This document shows, piece by piece, positions 11,227 through 20,604 of a stretch of 64,000 nt of DNA. How positions within the stretch are numbered: the stretch's first letter is position 1; every line of letters starts with the position of its first letter. The stretch is from Nothopassalora personata. Lineage: Eukaryota; Ascomycota; Dothideomycetes; Mycosphaerellales; Mycosphaerellaceae. Location of the stretch: NCBI GenBank assembly GCA_033816765.1, contig CM066292.1:2480001-2544000 (forward strand). Reading direction: 5' to 3'. The notes beneath the pieces are model-generated. The model ran no database searches. It was not told the origin of the DNA and saw only the letters and a list, made by a program, of their open reading frames with translations. A program made the translations under genes and the position numbers.

Positions 11227-11875
11227 GCTATTAACGGCATATTATCCGGAAATAGACGGACAAACCGAAAGGATAAATTAAACGCTAGAACAATACCTAC
11301 GACACTACATTAATTATGCATAAGAAAACTAGGTTTCATTACTACTAATAGCGCAGATTGCACTAAATAACTACAAATCGGAGACAACTTTAACGACACT
11401 ATTCTATACAAACTTTAGTAAAGATCCTAACCTATTTAGAACACCTAGATCTTACCTATAAGCCGAAAGAGTAATCGTAACGACGGATACTCTTAGGGAA
11501 GTGCATAAAGAAACACGTAAGGCGATCGAAGATGTATAATAAAAACTGTCTCGATAATGGTAGGACACGAGAAAAATAGCACCTCTACTAAAAAAGGGGG
11601 ATAAGGTCTATCTCCTTATAAAAAACTTAAGAACAAGAAGATAGACTAAGAAACTAGATTACATTAAGGTCGGACCATTTTTTATCGACAAAGTTATAGG
11701 ACTAGTTAACTATCGACTACGACTACTACTAGACGCTAAAATCCACCTAGTCTTCTATATCTCTAAGTTAGAACCCGTAGACGCCGAAACACCCTACTAG
11801 GAAAGCTTCCATTTCGAGCCGGAAGTAGAAAACGAATTTAAAGTCGAAAAGATCCTAGATAAGAAAGGTTAGCGA
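11227..11875 (+). pseudogene. Gy1 pol, second piece (integrase C-terminal part)
   Basis: Parallel to C 41832-42472, covering the end of the integrase core, the GPY/F-like region and the start of the chromodomain (about 11830-11875). It carries RIP-type stops throughout. The piece ends at AGCGA, where E inserted, and the chromodomain resumes at 19171. Confidence 0.88.
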
Positions 11876-12059
11876 TGTCACGGGCAGCCCGCGACCCTTC
11901 ACTGACGATGCGTCGTCCCGGCGGAACCTCGGACCTTCCGCATCGGGTTAGCGCGGCTTGGCGATGCTTTATCTATCCGCCGCGCCTCGCGCTCCTCTTT
12001 CGTAGCTTCGTAGAACAACAACTATCTCATTCGGACCCTATGGTACGCGCGCCCTTACA
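11876..12059 (+). repeat. Element E 5' LTR
   Basis: Begins TGTCACGGGC and ends CCCTTACA. A weak TATA-like TTTATC sits near 11970. The self-primer GTAGAACAA is at 12010-12018, about 38 nt downstream. Confidence 0.9.
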
Positions 12060-12228
12060 GTTTGTTCTACCTCCCTACCCAGATCGCGGATCCAGGTAAG
12101 GGACGCGTAACAACAGGAACAGACTCACAGAACCGCGCACGGCGTAGATACAGAACTCGCGACTCGCAACATCGCAACAGAGGCAAACGGATTCAGAACA
12201 CGGAACACGGTAAGGCACTAAGCAACAG

Positions 12229-14262
12229 ATGCCCAAGGAAACCAACGCACCAAAGGCCTCAGCAACAGGCCGCGTTGAAGGAAACAACATGACTTCCCAG
12301 CAGTCACAGACACAAGGCAAGCGCACCTCTCTTTTCCCCGACCTCTCCAGTTTCGACAGTCAGACACAAGGAGACGACACTCGGCGAGTCACAGTTGACA
12401 CCGGTGTCGCGCTTCAGCAAGAGCTGGACAAGGCATGGAACAAAGCACAAGACAGGGAGCAGAACGGTGAGCTTGATTTCACAGAACTCTTCGAGCCCAG
12501 GGTGGGAGAAGAGGAGGACACACCAGTCTTCATTTCACACGACGAAGCCGAACACATCGCTGCCGCCGACTTCCAGAACATCACCGCCGAAGACCTGGCC
12601 ACACTGACCAAGGAACACCCGAAGACCGTCCACGATTTCGTGCTACGAGGATTCAACACTGCCATCATATCTAGCCAACAACTCGATGTGATGCAACGCG
12701 CCAATGCACTTCAGAACAAGCAGTACCGTACGCTGTATGCCGAGTACGATCGCATCCACGGGATGCTCAAGACCGAACAGACCGCCCTCGCGAAGATGGC
12801 CCAGGACCTTAAGAATAAGAACGCCGACACCCTCAAACTCAAGGCTGTCGAGAAGAAGTACAAGGATGCGAACGAGCTATGTCAGCAGTTCGCCGATATC
12901 ACCGACTCGGAGAAGAAGAAGAGCCAGGCATTACAAGCTGAGGTTGATGACCTGAAGGTCCGTCTGCAAGCAGCAGAGGACCAGGCACGAGGACGTCGTT
13001 CGCGCTCGCGCCCACGCTCACGCCCACGATCACCACCATCCCGCGAGACCTCACTCGAGGTGCTCCAGCGTCGGTACCGTGAGGCGGCAGCAGGAGGAGG
13101 TGGCGGAGGAGACGATGATGACGATGGCAATGGAGACAAGGACAGGGATCGCCGTGGTCGTGACCATGACCGACCACGTCGTGATGAGCGCCAAGGCACA
13201 CAAGGCACGCAGCGGTCAGGCGGTGGTCGCAGCAACCGCACGCAGCAGACACCTCTCGTGGACCTGCCGGAGCGTCTCATCAACATCGACCCCACCCTCG
13301 ACCGCAGCATGAAGATCGGCAAGGGTGTGCCTGACCCAAAGAAGTTCAAGAACGATGACGACCCGACTTATGACAGCTGGTACACAAGCATCCTGCTGAA
13401 GTTGACAGTCGCGACGTTCCGCACTGAACAGGACGCCCTACGCTTCCTGTATGGATGGACGGACGGTGAGGTGCAGAAGACTGTGAAGCCTCGCATCCCC
13501 ATCCCCGGGCACCAGGCTTTCAACGAGTTCATGACTGGCGAAGAACTGTTGGACTGGATGACTCGACAGTACGGCGTCCGCAACGAGGCCACCAAGGCTG
13601 CAGTGGACATCACTACCTGCAAACAGGCTCAGAAGGAGAACTTCGTCCCATTCTTCGCACGCTATTCCAAGCTGAGGGCATGGGTTGACTGGAGTGACGA
13701 GACCGAGTTGATGCTGTTCCGCACACGCCTCAACACGCGCTACTACATCAAGACCTTCGGAGACCGCGAGGTGGACCGACGTCTGAACAGCATGCAGGAC
13801 GTGATCGAAGAGTGCACTGCACTGGACGAGCAGTTCTACGAGACCGAGCAGCTGTACCCTCAAGAGAACAACAACCGCCCACGCGGCAATGGAGGAGGCA
13901 ACCAGAACGGCAACGGCAACGGCAACCAGAACCAGGGCAACACAGCTGCAGCTGCAGCCGCTGGTGCTGCCGGCGCCGTCGTTCAGCGCCCACCACAGTA
14001 CGTAGGCACCAAGAAGAAGGAAGACTTGCCAGCTCACCTTCGGGACCTCCCACCGCTCAACTATGAGGGTCGCGAGGAATTGAAGAAGCAGGGCAAGTGC
14101 TACCGATGCCGCACCGGACCCCACTTATCCAGCAATACCGAGTGCCCGATGTATGGCTACGACGGCGACTATCGCCCACCGCGCCCGCGTAACAACAACG
14201 GAGGCAACACCAACCTCAGTTCCCTGGCCGCCGGGCAGGGAAATGGCGAGGCCACTGCCTAA
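12229..14262 (+). CDS. Element E Gag polyprotein
   Basis: 677 residues from ATG 12229. It should build the virus-like particle. The N-terminal 120 residues are polar. A coiled coil (about 155-255) precedes an Arg/Ser-Pro rich and poly-Gly/Asp stretch (about 255-330). A capsid-like region spans about 350-550, with low-complexity Asn/Gly/Gln after it. The C-terminal CCHC knuckle, CYRCRTGPHLSSNTEC, has C-x2-C-x4-H-x6-C spacing, two longer than usual and shared with element D. The stop TAA at 14260-14262 falls inside a proposed frameshift stem-loop. It is homologous to the D gag in layout. The frame is intact. Confidence 0.9.
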   Translation: MPKETNAPKASATGRVEGNNMTSQQSQTQGKRTSLFPDLSSFDSQTQGDDTRRVTVDTGVALQQELDKAWNKAQDREQNGELDFTELFEPRVGEEEDTPVFISHDEAEHIAAADFQNITAEDLATLTKEHPKTVHDFVLRGFNTAIISSQQLDVMQRANALQNKQYRTLYAEYDRIHGMLKTEQTALAKMAQDLKNKNADTLKLKAVEKKYKDANELCQQFADITDSEKKKSQALQAEVDDLKVRLQAAEDQARGRRSRSRPRSRPRSPPSRETSLEVLQRRYREAAAGGGGGGDDDDDGNGDKDRDRRGRDHDRPRRDERQGTQGTQRSGGGRSNRTQQTPLVDLPERLINIDPTLDRSMKIGKGVPDPKKFKNDDDPTYDSWYTSILLKLTVATFRTEQDALRFLYGWTDGEVQKTVKPRIPIPGHQAFNEFMTGEELLDWMTRQYGVRNEATKAAVDITTCKQAQKENFVPFFARYSKLRAWVDWSDETELMLFRTRLNTRYYIKTFGDREVDRRLNSMQDVIEECTALDEQFYETEQLYPQENNNRPRGNGGGNQNGNGNGNQNQGNTAAAAAAGAAGAVVQRPPQYVGTKKKEDLPAHLRDLPPLNYEGREELKKQGKCYRCRTGPHLSSNTECPMYGYDGDYRPPRPRNNNGGNTNLSSLAAGQGNGEATA

Positions 14263-14280
14263 GCGTGGCAGACAGTGGTC
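14193..14280 (+). promoter_or_regulatory. Element E gag/pol -1 frameshift signal
   Basis: The pol frame is open from 14193, overlapping the gag end by 70 nt in the -1 frame. Within it, GGGAAAT (14238-14244) is phased as G-GGA-AAT, a fit to the X-XXY-YYZ slippery rule. Five bases later GGCCACT (14250-14256) can pair with AGTGGTC (14274-14280), with GCC (14257-14259) and GGC (14267-14269) as an inner extension. Layout matches C and D. Function is inferred. Confidence 0.7.
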
Positions 14281-17200
14281 AACCGAACAACCAAGGACAG
14301 AAAGAGCATGAGATTGAGAGACACAGAGTGCAAGAGCAAGACACGGATACAGACTATGGTGAGGAGCTGAAGATATCGGCCTGCGCATTGGAGCCGCAGC
14401 AACCAGATGTACACCCTCACATAGTACTCCCAGTAATGATACAGCATGGGAAGGCACGAGGCCTTGTAGACTCTGCTTCCACCTCTCTCTTTCTCGACTG
14501 GAAGTTCACACGCAAACACAGAATACCCTTGATACCCCTTGTGCGCAACAAGAACCTGACCCTTGGGGATGGTAAGGCTGCTGCACGTCGCATCACGCAC
14601 GTAGCCCTCGTCGATGTTGATATCGACGGTCATCACGAGCAAATGCTATGCTACATAACCGACCTCGAATACGACATCGTCCTGGGCCTGCCGTGGCTGA
14701 GCACGCACAACCCAAACATCTTCTGGGAGACCGGTGAAGTGGCACTCAGATCAGACTACTGCTTTGGTCACTGTCTTAAGAACAAGACATCGACAACAGT
14801 CCAGTCCCTGAACCATCGACACCGACAACGTAAGGAAGCAATGAAATATGGACCAGAGCCCTTCACCGATGATCGCAGCTTCACGGCAGGAGGGGCAGAA
14901 GCAGAACTGAACCTATCCTCGATGGGCCTGTACGACGATGATGAGGAAGTCGAGTGTATAGGCGTCACGCAGCGCGCCTTCGAGATGTACGCGCACCGAC
15001 CTGGCGCTGAATGTTTCTACATACTATCTACCGGCAAAGAGGACGAAGAAGGCGATGGTGAGATCAAGCTGAGCGCAATGGCAGCTGATGACTTGGATCA
15101 GTTCCTGAACAAGGAGTTCAACCATAACCCGAAGGAGAAGCTCCCACCAGAATACCATGATCTCGTAGATGCATTCTCAGCGAAAGACCATGAAGGACTT
15201 CCTCCTCACAGACCTGGAATCGACCACGAAATTCACATCAAGCCTTATGGGCCCCAAGAACCGCCATACCGTAAGCCCTACGGACTGGCGCCTCAGGAGA
15301 ATGAAGCAGTCAAGAAGTGGGTCACCGAACAGGAGCAACAAGGCAAAGTCCGGCCAGCAGGACAGAAGACGAGCCAATCGCCGGCACCAGTACTGGTAGT
15401 CAGAAAGCCAGGCGGTGGACTGCGCGTGTGCATCGACTACCGAGGACTCAATGCGATCACTATCAAGAACAGGTACCCTATACCGCTAATCCAAGAGACA
15501 CTGAACCGCATGCACGGCAAGAGGTACTTCACGAAGCTGGACATCGTCGCAGCCTTCAACAAGCTTCGCATTGCAGAAGGGCACGAATGGCTTACAGCAT
15601 TCGCTACACGATATGGGGTGTACGAATGTCTTGTGTTACCATTCGGCCTATGCAATGGCCCTGCGTCGTTTCAGTCATACATTAACAGCGTGTTACAAGA
15701 ACACCTGGATGACTTCGTCTCCGCGTACCTGGACGACGTTTTAATTTTTAGCGACACACTGGAGGAGCACATCGAACATGTGCGCAAGGTACTAGCAAAA
15801 TTGAGGGATGCCGGACTGACGGTCGACATCGACAAGTGCGAGTTCCACCAGCAGCGAGTTAAGTACCTGGGACTTATTATCACCCCAGATGGCATCGAAA
15901 TGGACCCAGAGAAGCTTGAATGTATCCAGTCATGGGAAGCACCTTCCAACCTCAAGGATGTGCAGGCGTTCCTCGGATTCGCCAACTTTTACAGACGGTT
16001 CATCGAGGCCTTCTCACGCCTCGCAGCGCCGCTGACCGAATTGACCAAGTCAAATGGACCTAGTAATCACAAGAATCGCAGGGTTGACTGGACACCAGCA
16101 TGCCAAGCAGCATTTGACGCTCTGAAGGCAGCATTCAGCAAAGCCGGTATGCTCGCACACTATGTGCCCGGTAGGCAAACAGTAGTCGAAACGGACTCAT
16201 CAGATTTCGTGAACGCCGGAGTGCTTTCTCAGTACGACGAGGAAGGCGTGCTTCACCCTGTAGCATTCTATTCAAAGAAGCTGAGCCCGCAGGAATGCAA
16301 CTATGAGATTTATGACAAGGAGCTTCTAGCGATTATTAAGGCCTTCGAGGAATGGCGCCCGGAGTTGGCCTGCGAGGCGGATGATGACACCATCGAACCC
16401 GTGAAGGTGTTCACGGATCACAAGAACTTGGAGTACTTTATGACCACTAAGCAGCTGAATCGGCGCCAGGCACGTTGGGCCGAATTCCTGTCCCAGTTCA
16501 ACTTCCGTATTGTCTATCGACCAGGTGTCCAAGGCACAAAGCCTGACAGCCTCACGAGACGCAGCCAGGACCTTCCGCAGGGGGTGGACGATCCGCGAAA
16601 TCAGCATCAGCATCAGACGTTGCTGCCGCCTGAGCGATTTCTTAAGATCGACTCGATGCGCGCAACTGTCGAAGATGCGGCTGAGGATGTTGCACCTGTT
16701 GAGAACACACCTACCGCACCAATTGAGGAAGCCCTGAACCCGGAGGCCACCGAATTCATACCGTCCACGCAGACGCAGACAGCATCCGAGACGGAACAGG
16801 AAGCCGAACTCGAGTACAGAATGACAATGGCTTATGCCGCGGATGCAGACCTGAAGTCAGCTATCAGAGCCCTGCAGAAGGGCGAGACCCCAGCACTCCT
16901 TCAGAAAGCGAAGGTGCATCCAGTACACTGCAAGGTCGAAGGGGACCTGCTGTACGTCCGTAACCAGTATAATGACTGGAGTCTATGGGTGCCAGAGGAC
17001 CAGAAGCTCCGCACTCGGATAGTCAAGATGAACCATGACACCCCAGCGGCCGGTCACCCAGGCAGAGCCCGCACCTACGAGCTCGTTGCACGTGAATTCT
17101 ACTGGCCTGGTTTGGCTAGATCTGTGCGCAGATACAACGCGAATTGCCGCAGGTGCCGCACGACGAAATCTGTGCATACCCAGCCACCTGGATTACTGCA

Positions 17201-19067
17201 CCCACTTTCGGTGCCAGAACGACCTTGGCAACACATCGCAGTTGACTTTGTGGTTGACCTGCCACCAAGCGAACTCGACGGCATGACTTACACCAATGTT
17301 ATGACAGTCACCGACAGACTCACTAAGGAAGTGGAACTGATACCCATCGGCGCGATGACAGCGCAGAACGCGGCGCGACTTTTCTTAAAGCACGTGTTCA
17401 CCCGGCATGGCCTCCCAGAAACCATCACGTCTGATCGCGGAAAGCAGTTCATCGCCACTTTCTGGAAGCGCCTATGCAAGATGCTGCGCATCAGCAGGAA
17501 GCTGAGTTCCTCCTACCACCCTGAAACGGATGGGCAATCAGAACGCACTAACCAAGAGATGGAACAGTACTTACGCACCTTCACGAATGAGGCACAGAGC
17601 GACTGGGCCGACTGGCTGTGCTTAGCGCAGTTCGCTATTAACAACCGAGTGTCGGAGACCACTGGAGTGTCACCGTTCTACGCCAATGTTGGATATAACC
17701 CAGAGTTCACCGAGCGTATCGATTTGCAAGCAGGCAAGGACCGACACATGACAACCCTTCAGCGACTCGACAGCAAGTCAGCCGAAGCCTTCGCCAAACG
17801 CATCTGTGAGCTACATCGCAATCTTCAAGAGAACATGAGGATGTCACAGGCGCTGCAAGCCGAAGCAGCAAACAGGCACCGAAGCATCCCACCAGACTAC
17901 AAGGTTGGCGACTGGGTGTATCTAAGCACGAAGAACATTCGCACCACTCGACCATCCAAGAAGCTGGACCGCAGATATGCAGGACCGTACCAGATCACAG
18001 AGGTGATGCCCGCTAGGCTGTCATACAAGCTGAACCTGTCGGATGCATTGAGCGGACTCGATAATTGCTTCCACACCTCCCTGTTACAGCGAGCCGACAA
18101 CCCCGATCTCCCACCGCTCGAGGGACAGCACCTGGCACCGCCGCCGCCAGTGGCCATCGAACCCGACACAACTGCAGCTGACGCAGTCGCCGATGTCACA
18201 GTCACAGCCCCGGCACCAGAATATGAGGTGGACAAGATCTTGGACATGTACACGCGGAAGCGCGCAGGCAAAGTGAAGAAGGGAAAGAAGCGCAAGGTGG
18301 ACACTTGGTACAAGGTGCGATGGACTGGCTATCAGGATATGGAGGCCGGAGAGACTTGGCAACCTGCAGAGGACCTGTTTGTGAGGGCAGCCGCCGCTCT
18401 TGCGGACTTTCACCACAGCCGGCCGGATTTGCCCACGCCTCAGGGCTTCGCAACGCCATCTGACTGGTCTCCAGTCAATGAGGTGCTCGGACTTAACACG
18501 ATCAGGGTCGACAGAGACACCGCCACAAATAAGCCTAGCCGAGCCTTGCCTCTGATAGAATCTGGTCAGCGCATGTTCACTACGCACCGCTACGATGATC
18601 AGGTTACAGGAAAGTCCGTCGTCCCAACTGAGGATCACGGTGCAAGCCGCCGCCCTCAGCTCTACGACAGAACAGACAGTTGTACCGATGTTCTAGCGAA
18701 CCCTGCAGAGCCTGCATTGATACCCAACCTTGGTCAAAAGGATCAGACGCGAGCGTTCGCCGAAGAGGGGCTTAGGCCCTGGGCGTGCCAGCAGTATGAG
18801 CAAACAGAGTCTGATGCGCAAGCCGCAGCAGTAGTGACAGAGATGGAGGACGACCTTGAAGACGATTGGACGTTTGCACGATTATGGAGTTCGACAGGCA
18901 AGGGTGATAAGTGGCCGCACAAGACGATGGATAGGCGAGTTAATGGACTGAACGCTCAGAGGACTGAGACGAGTTTTGAGAGGGGGGGTACTGTCACGGG
19001 CAGCCCGCGACCCTTCACTGACGATGCGTCGTCCCGGCGGAACCTCGGACCTTCCGCATCGGGTTAG
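14193..19067 (+). CDS. Element E Pol polyprotein (protease, RT, RNase H, integrase, chromodomain)
   Basis: About 1600 residues counted from codon 14265 (GTG). There is no ATG at the front, so expression by -1 frameshift from gag is likely and the frame is open from 14193. The order is a retropepsin-like region (VDSAST near residue 66), RT with YLDDVLIFS near residue 488, RNase H (ETDSSD, about residue 643), the integrase H-C-type zinc finger (HPGRAR, then C-x2-C), the integrase core with DFVVDLPPS, TSDRGKQF and a downstream E, and a chromodomain (YEVDKIL to TWQPAEDL, about 1320-1380), typical of chromoviruses that target heterochromatin. A 200-residue tail follows and reads about 75 bases into the 3' LTR. 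No stops or RIP are seen. Confidence 0.92.
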   Translation, partial: QQRRQHQPQFPGRRAGKWRGHCLSVADSGQPNNQGQKEHEIERHRVQEQDTDTDYGEELKISACALEPQQPDVHPHIVLPVMIQHGKARGLVDSASTSLFLDWKFTRKHRIPLIPLVRNKNLTLGDGKAAARRITHVALVDVDIDGHHEQMLCYITDLEYDIVLGLPWLSTHNPNIFWETGEVALRSDYCFGHCLKNKTSTTVQSLNHRHRQRKEAMKYGPEPFTDDRSFTAGGAEAELNLSSMGLYDDDEEVECIGVTQRAFEMYAHRPGAECFYILSTGKEDEEGDGEIKLSAMAADDLDQFLNKEFNHNPKEKLPPEYHDLVDAFSAKDHEGLPPHRPGIDHEIHIKPYGPQEPPYRKPYGLAPQENEAVKKWVTEQEQQGKVRPAGQKTSQSPAPVLVVRKPGGGLRVCIDYRGLNAITIKNRYPIPLIQETLNRMHGKRYFTKLDIVAAFNKLRIAEGHEWLTAFATRYGVYECLVLPFGLCNGPASFQSYINSVLQEHLDDFVSAYLDDVLIFSDTLEEHIEHVRKVLAKLRDAGLTVDIDKCEFHQQRVKYLGLIITPDGIEMDPEKLECIQSWEAPSNLKDVQAFLGFANFYRRFIEAFSRLAAPLTELTKSNGPSNHKNRRVDWTPACQAAFDALKAAFSKAGMLAHYVPGRQTVVETDSSDFVNAGVLSQYDEEGVLHPVAFYSKKLSPQECNYEIYDKELLAIIKAFEEWRPELACEADDDTIEPVKVFTDHKNLEYFMTTKQLNRRQARWAEFLSQFNFRIVYRPGVQGTKPDSLTRRSQDLPQGVDDPRNQHQHQTLLPPERFLKIDSMRATVEDAAEDVAPVENTPTAPIEEALNPEATEFIPSTQTQTASETEQEAELEYRMTMAYAADADLKSAIRALQKGETPALLQKAKVHPVHCKVEGDLLYVRNQYNDWSLWVPEDQKLRTRIVKMNHDTPAAGHPGRARTYELVAREFYWPGLARSVRRYNANCRRCRTTKSVHTQPPGLLHPLSVPERPWQHIAVDFVVDLPPSELDGMTYTNVMTVTDRLTKEVELIPIGAMTAQNAARLFLKHVFTRHGLPETITSDRGKQFIATFWKRLCKMLRISRKLSSSYHPETDGQSERTNQEMEQYLRTFTNEAQSDWADWLCLAQFAINNRVSETTGVSPFYANVGYNPEFTERIDLQAGKDRHMTTLQRLDSKSAEAFAKRICELHRNLQENMRMSQALQAEAANRHRSIPPDYKVGDWVYLSTKNIRTTRPSKKLDRRYAGPYQITEVMPARLSYKLNLSDALSGLDNCFHTSLLQRADNPDLPPLEGQHLAPPPPVAIEPDTTAADAVADVTVTAPAPEYEVDKILDMYTRKRAGKVKKGKKRKVDTWYKVRWTGYQDMEAGETWQPAEDLFVRAAAALADFHHSRPDLPTPQGFATPSDWSPVNEVLGLNTIRVDRDTATNKPSRALPLIESGQRMFTTHRYDDQVTGKSVVPTEDHGASRRPQLYDRTDSCTDVLANPAEPALIPNLGQKDQTRAFAEEGLRPWACQQYEQTESDAQAAAVVTEMEDDLEDDWTFARLWSSTGKGDKWPHKTMDRRVNGLNAQRTETSFERGGTVTGSPRPFTDDASSRRNLGPSASG

Positions 19068-19170
19068 CGCGGCTTGGCGATGCTTTATCTATCCGCCGCG
19101 CCTCGCGCTCCTCTTTCGTAGCTTCGTAGAACAACAACTATCTCATTCGGACCCTATGGTACGCGCGCCC
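18992..19170 (+). repeat. Element E 3' LTR (5 bases short)
   Basis: 179 bp, identical by eye to 11876-12054 but lacking the terminal TTACA. It is followed by GCGATACC, where Gy1 resumes. Confidence 0.9.
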
Positions 19171-19281
19171 GCGATACCTTATTAAGTAGAAAGGATACGA
19201 CGAATTAGAAAATACCTAGGAACTAGAAAGGAACCTACGAAACTGTTAGTAAAGGCTCTAAGAGTATAAAAAACGGTCTAG
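19171..19281 (+). pseudogene. Gy1 pol, third piece (end of chromodomain)
   Basis: Parallel to C 42475-42591. The chromodomain core (KWKGYDESENTWEP in C) is recognisable with RIP changes (KWKG read as K-stop-KG). The stop that ends pol lies near 19279-19281, about 40 bases before the tRNA-like module, whereas in C the two overlap. Confidence 0.8.
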
Positions 19282-19321
19282 TAGACTAACCCCCGCGCTA
19301 GAGACTAATCTACTAGAAAGT

Positions 19322-19444
19322 AGCTAGAGTAGGAATCGAACCTACGACCTTAGGATACCTTTAACGAACCTTCGCCTAAGGGTAAGGAGAGTTTATTAAC
19401 ATATAGGTTATACCCTAACGCTCTAACTACTAAGCTATATAACT
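19322..19444 (-). tRNA. tRNA-like Pol III module in Gy1, RIP-damaged, with a large anticodon-loop insert
   Basis: On minus, an A box (TAGCTTAGTAGTTAGAGC, RIPed from a normal D arm) and a perfect B box (GGTTCGATTCC) sit in a cloverleaf-like frame. The T arm GTAGG/CCTAC pairs. The acceptor AGTTATA/TCTAGCT pairs allowing for RIP. The anticodon stem TTAGG/CCTAA is perfect but encloses about 59 nt, as a 7-nt loop plus an intron-like insert would. Reversing one RIP change, the anticodon could have been GTA (Tyr), which is uncertain. The same module is at 42581-42653 in C. It lies between pol and the antisense ORF, in the antisense direction. Confidence 0.55.
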
Positions 19445-19499
19445 AGGTTTAATAAGGGAAACGAAGAACTTACATAAACATATCTCCTATAAGAAACTA

Positions 19500-20110
19500 A
19501 TACCTATCTACTAGAGGGGCTAGCGCTCGAAGAAGCTACTACGGCTTCCTTAAGGGTCGGATATAACTAGAGGGCATTATCCGGAATTGTCGAAAGGTCC
19601 TCCTAGGAAGGAATCGATATCTAGAAAACCCCCTCTAGCTCTTTAGGACTACCTTTAGGAACGAGAAGATAGGACGAAGGCGCGGAAAAGGCATCGACAC
19701 CTACGCTCGGCAAACTGCGAAGATCCTCGAAATCCTTCGCTATCGCCTTTTCCTCCCTATCCTTAGTAACGCGCAGCTGTTTCCTAAGACGATGCACCTT
19801 TAATATCGCCTCTATTACCTTCTCTTTAGCCTTATTAAGCTCTCGCTTTAGCTTTCGACGCTAGTTGCGAAGCCGCTCCTACTTAGTCTACGTAATAGTT
19901 ACGTTACACTTAATACCCTTACGAACGTACTCCGAGTAATACCTAAAGCGCACATCCACTACGTGACGAGGACTCTTCTTTCCTTTAGGCACTCTAGCCT
20001 TTCGGCAACTAGAACATAGGGATAGCATCTCGCGGCCCTCGGCTTCGATGCCTAGTACTTAACGTTCGCGGCGCTCCTAACGTATTAGCTACTCGCCGCT
20101 TATAGTAAAA
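19500..20110 (-). pseudogene. Gy1 antisense Zn-cluster ORF, RIP-degraded
   Basis: Reading the minus strand from about 20110, a frame resembling the NA-2 antisense protein appears (IEAEGREMLSLCSSC, then KARVPKGKK, then YVRKGIKCNVTIT). Two of the six cluster cysteines now read Tyr (TAC, from TGC by TpG to TpA) in the segment YYSEY where NA-2 has KCSEC. TAG codons replace Trp/Gln further on. The coiled-coil region follows toward 19560. It is a dead copy of the antisense gene, closest to the NA-2 type. Its start codon is not obvious. Confidence 0.7.
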
Positions 20111-20172
20111 GATAGGAACTTATAGGAGAAGAAAGAAAACTCGGGGACGAGTTTTAGTAGGAAGGGGGATAG

Positions 20173-20604
20173 TATTACGGTTCGGATAAAAGACGGTATA
20201 GGACGTAGTATAGGGAGGAAGAATTAGAAGATAAGAACTAATCGCTAAGAAGAGGAAGGGACCCTACGTTCGGGTTACGTGCACGACCGCGCGCTTAGTG
20301 CATAGTCGAACACGACCGTAGAAGTAGCGTATAGACGTACACGACTACACGACTAGGCGACCGGTCGAGTAGATAGACGGACGCCTAACACCGGATAGTA
20401 TACGAGTTTCCTCTATATTTAGGAACGCTAAGAAACCCTTATAGTTTAAATACGTTCAACTTATGTTACGATCTTACTAATTGGAATATGACTCTTATTC
20501 CAATTATTTATCTTCGCTTAGCTTACTTCAGCCTCTCTAAAGAATACCGCCACGTAACTTAACTTATCTCTCCTTTAAGACTAGCCCTAGAACGAGACAT
20601 AACA
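20173..20604 (+). repeat. Gy1 3' LTR
   Basis: 432 bp, TATTACGG (RIPed TGTTACGG) to CATAACA. The right half, from about 20412, matches the C LTR (TTTAGGAACGCTA and on) except for RIP changes. The left half (U3) is unrelated to C and has several CGAC/ACACGACTA repeats instead of GATC repeats. A RIPed CACGTAAC replaces CACGTGAC near 20551. Confidence 0.88.

Larger units (their letters stand above)
11876..19170 (+). mobile_element. E: clean Ty3/gypsy chromodomain retrotransposon
   Basis: LTRs at 11876-12059 (184 bp) and 18992-19170 (179 bp, lacking the last TTACA). GCGA(T) is repeated at both borders, matching the uninterrupted site in C (42474). Gag and Pol are full length and open with no RIP, so the element may be recent. 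A self-primer site TTGTTCTAC at 12062-12070 pairs with GTAGAACAA at 12010-12018 in the LTR. The purine tract GAGAGGGGGGG lies just before the 3' LTR. It has no antisense ORF, unlike C and Gy1. The missing 5 bases at the 3' LTR end are odd and may be a small deletion. Confidence 0.93.
1..20604 (+). mobile_element. Gy1: RIP-degraded Ty3/gypsy retrotransposon, in three pieces, 5' end outside window
   Basis: Pieces 1-3148, 11227-11875 and 19171-20604 align base for base with the clean element C (38690-43742). The differences are almost all C-to-T in CpA or G-to-A in TpG, which turn CAG and TGG codons into stops; CpG is kept. This is the RIP footprint. The order is end of gag, protease, RT, RNase H, integrase, chromodomain, tRNA-like module, antisense ORF and 3' LTR. 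Copia-1 (TSD CATAA) and element E split it. No function is expected from its proteins. The 5' LTR lies left of the window, so its own target duplication cannot be checked. Confidence 0.9.

Noticed and set aside
13438..14124. 228-codon minus-strand ORF opposite the E gag
   Set aside because: Hydrophobic Leu/Val/Ala-rich translation of the complement of a GC-rich low-complexity gag. It has no homologue opposite the D gag, so it is not comparable to the conserved antisense genes.
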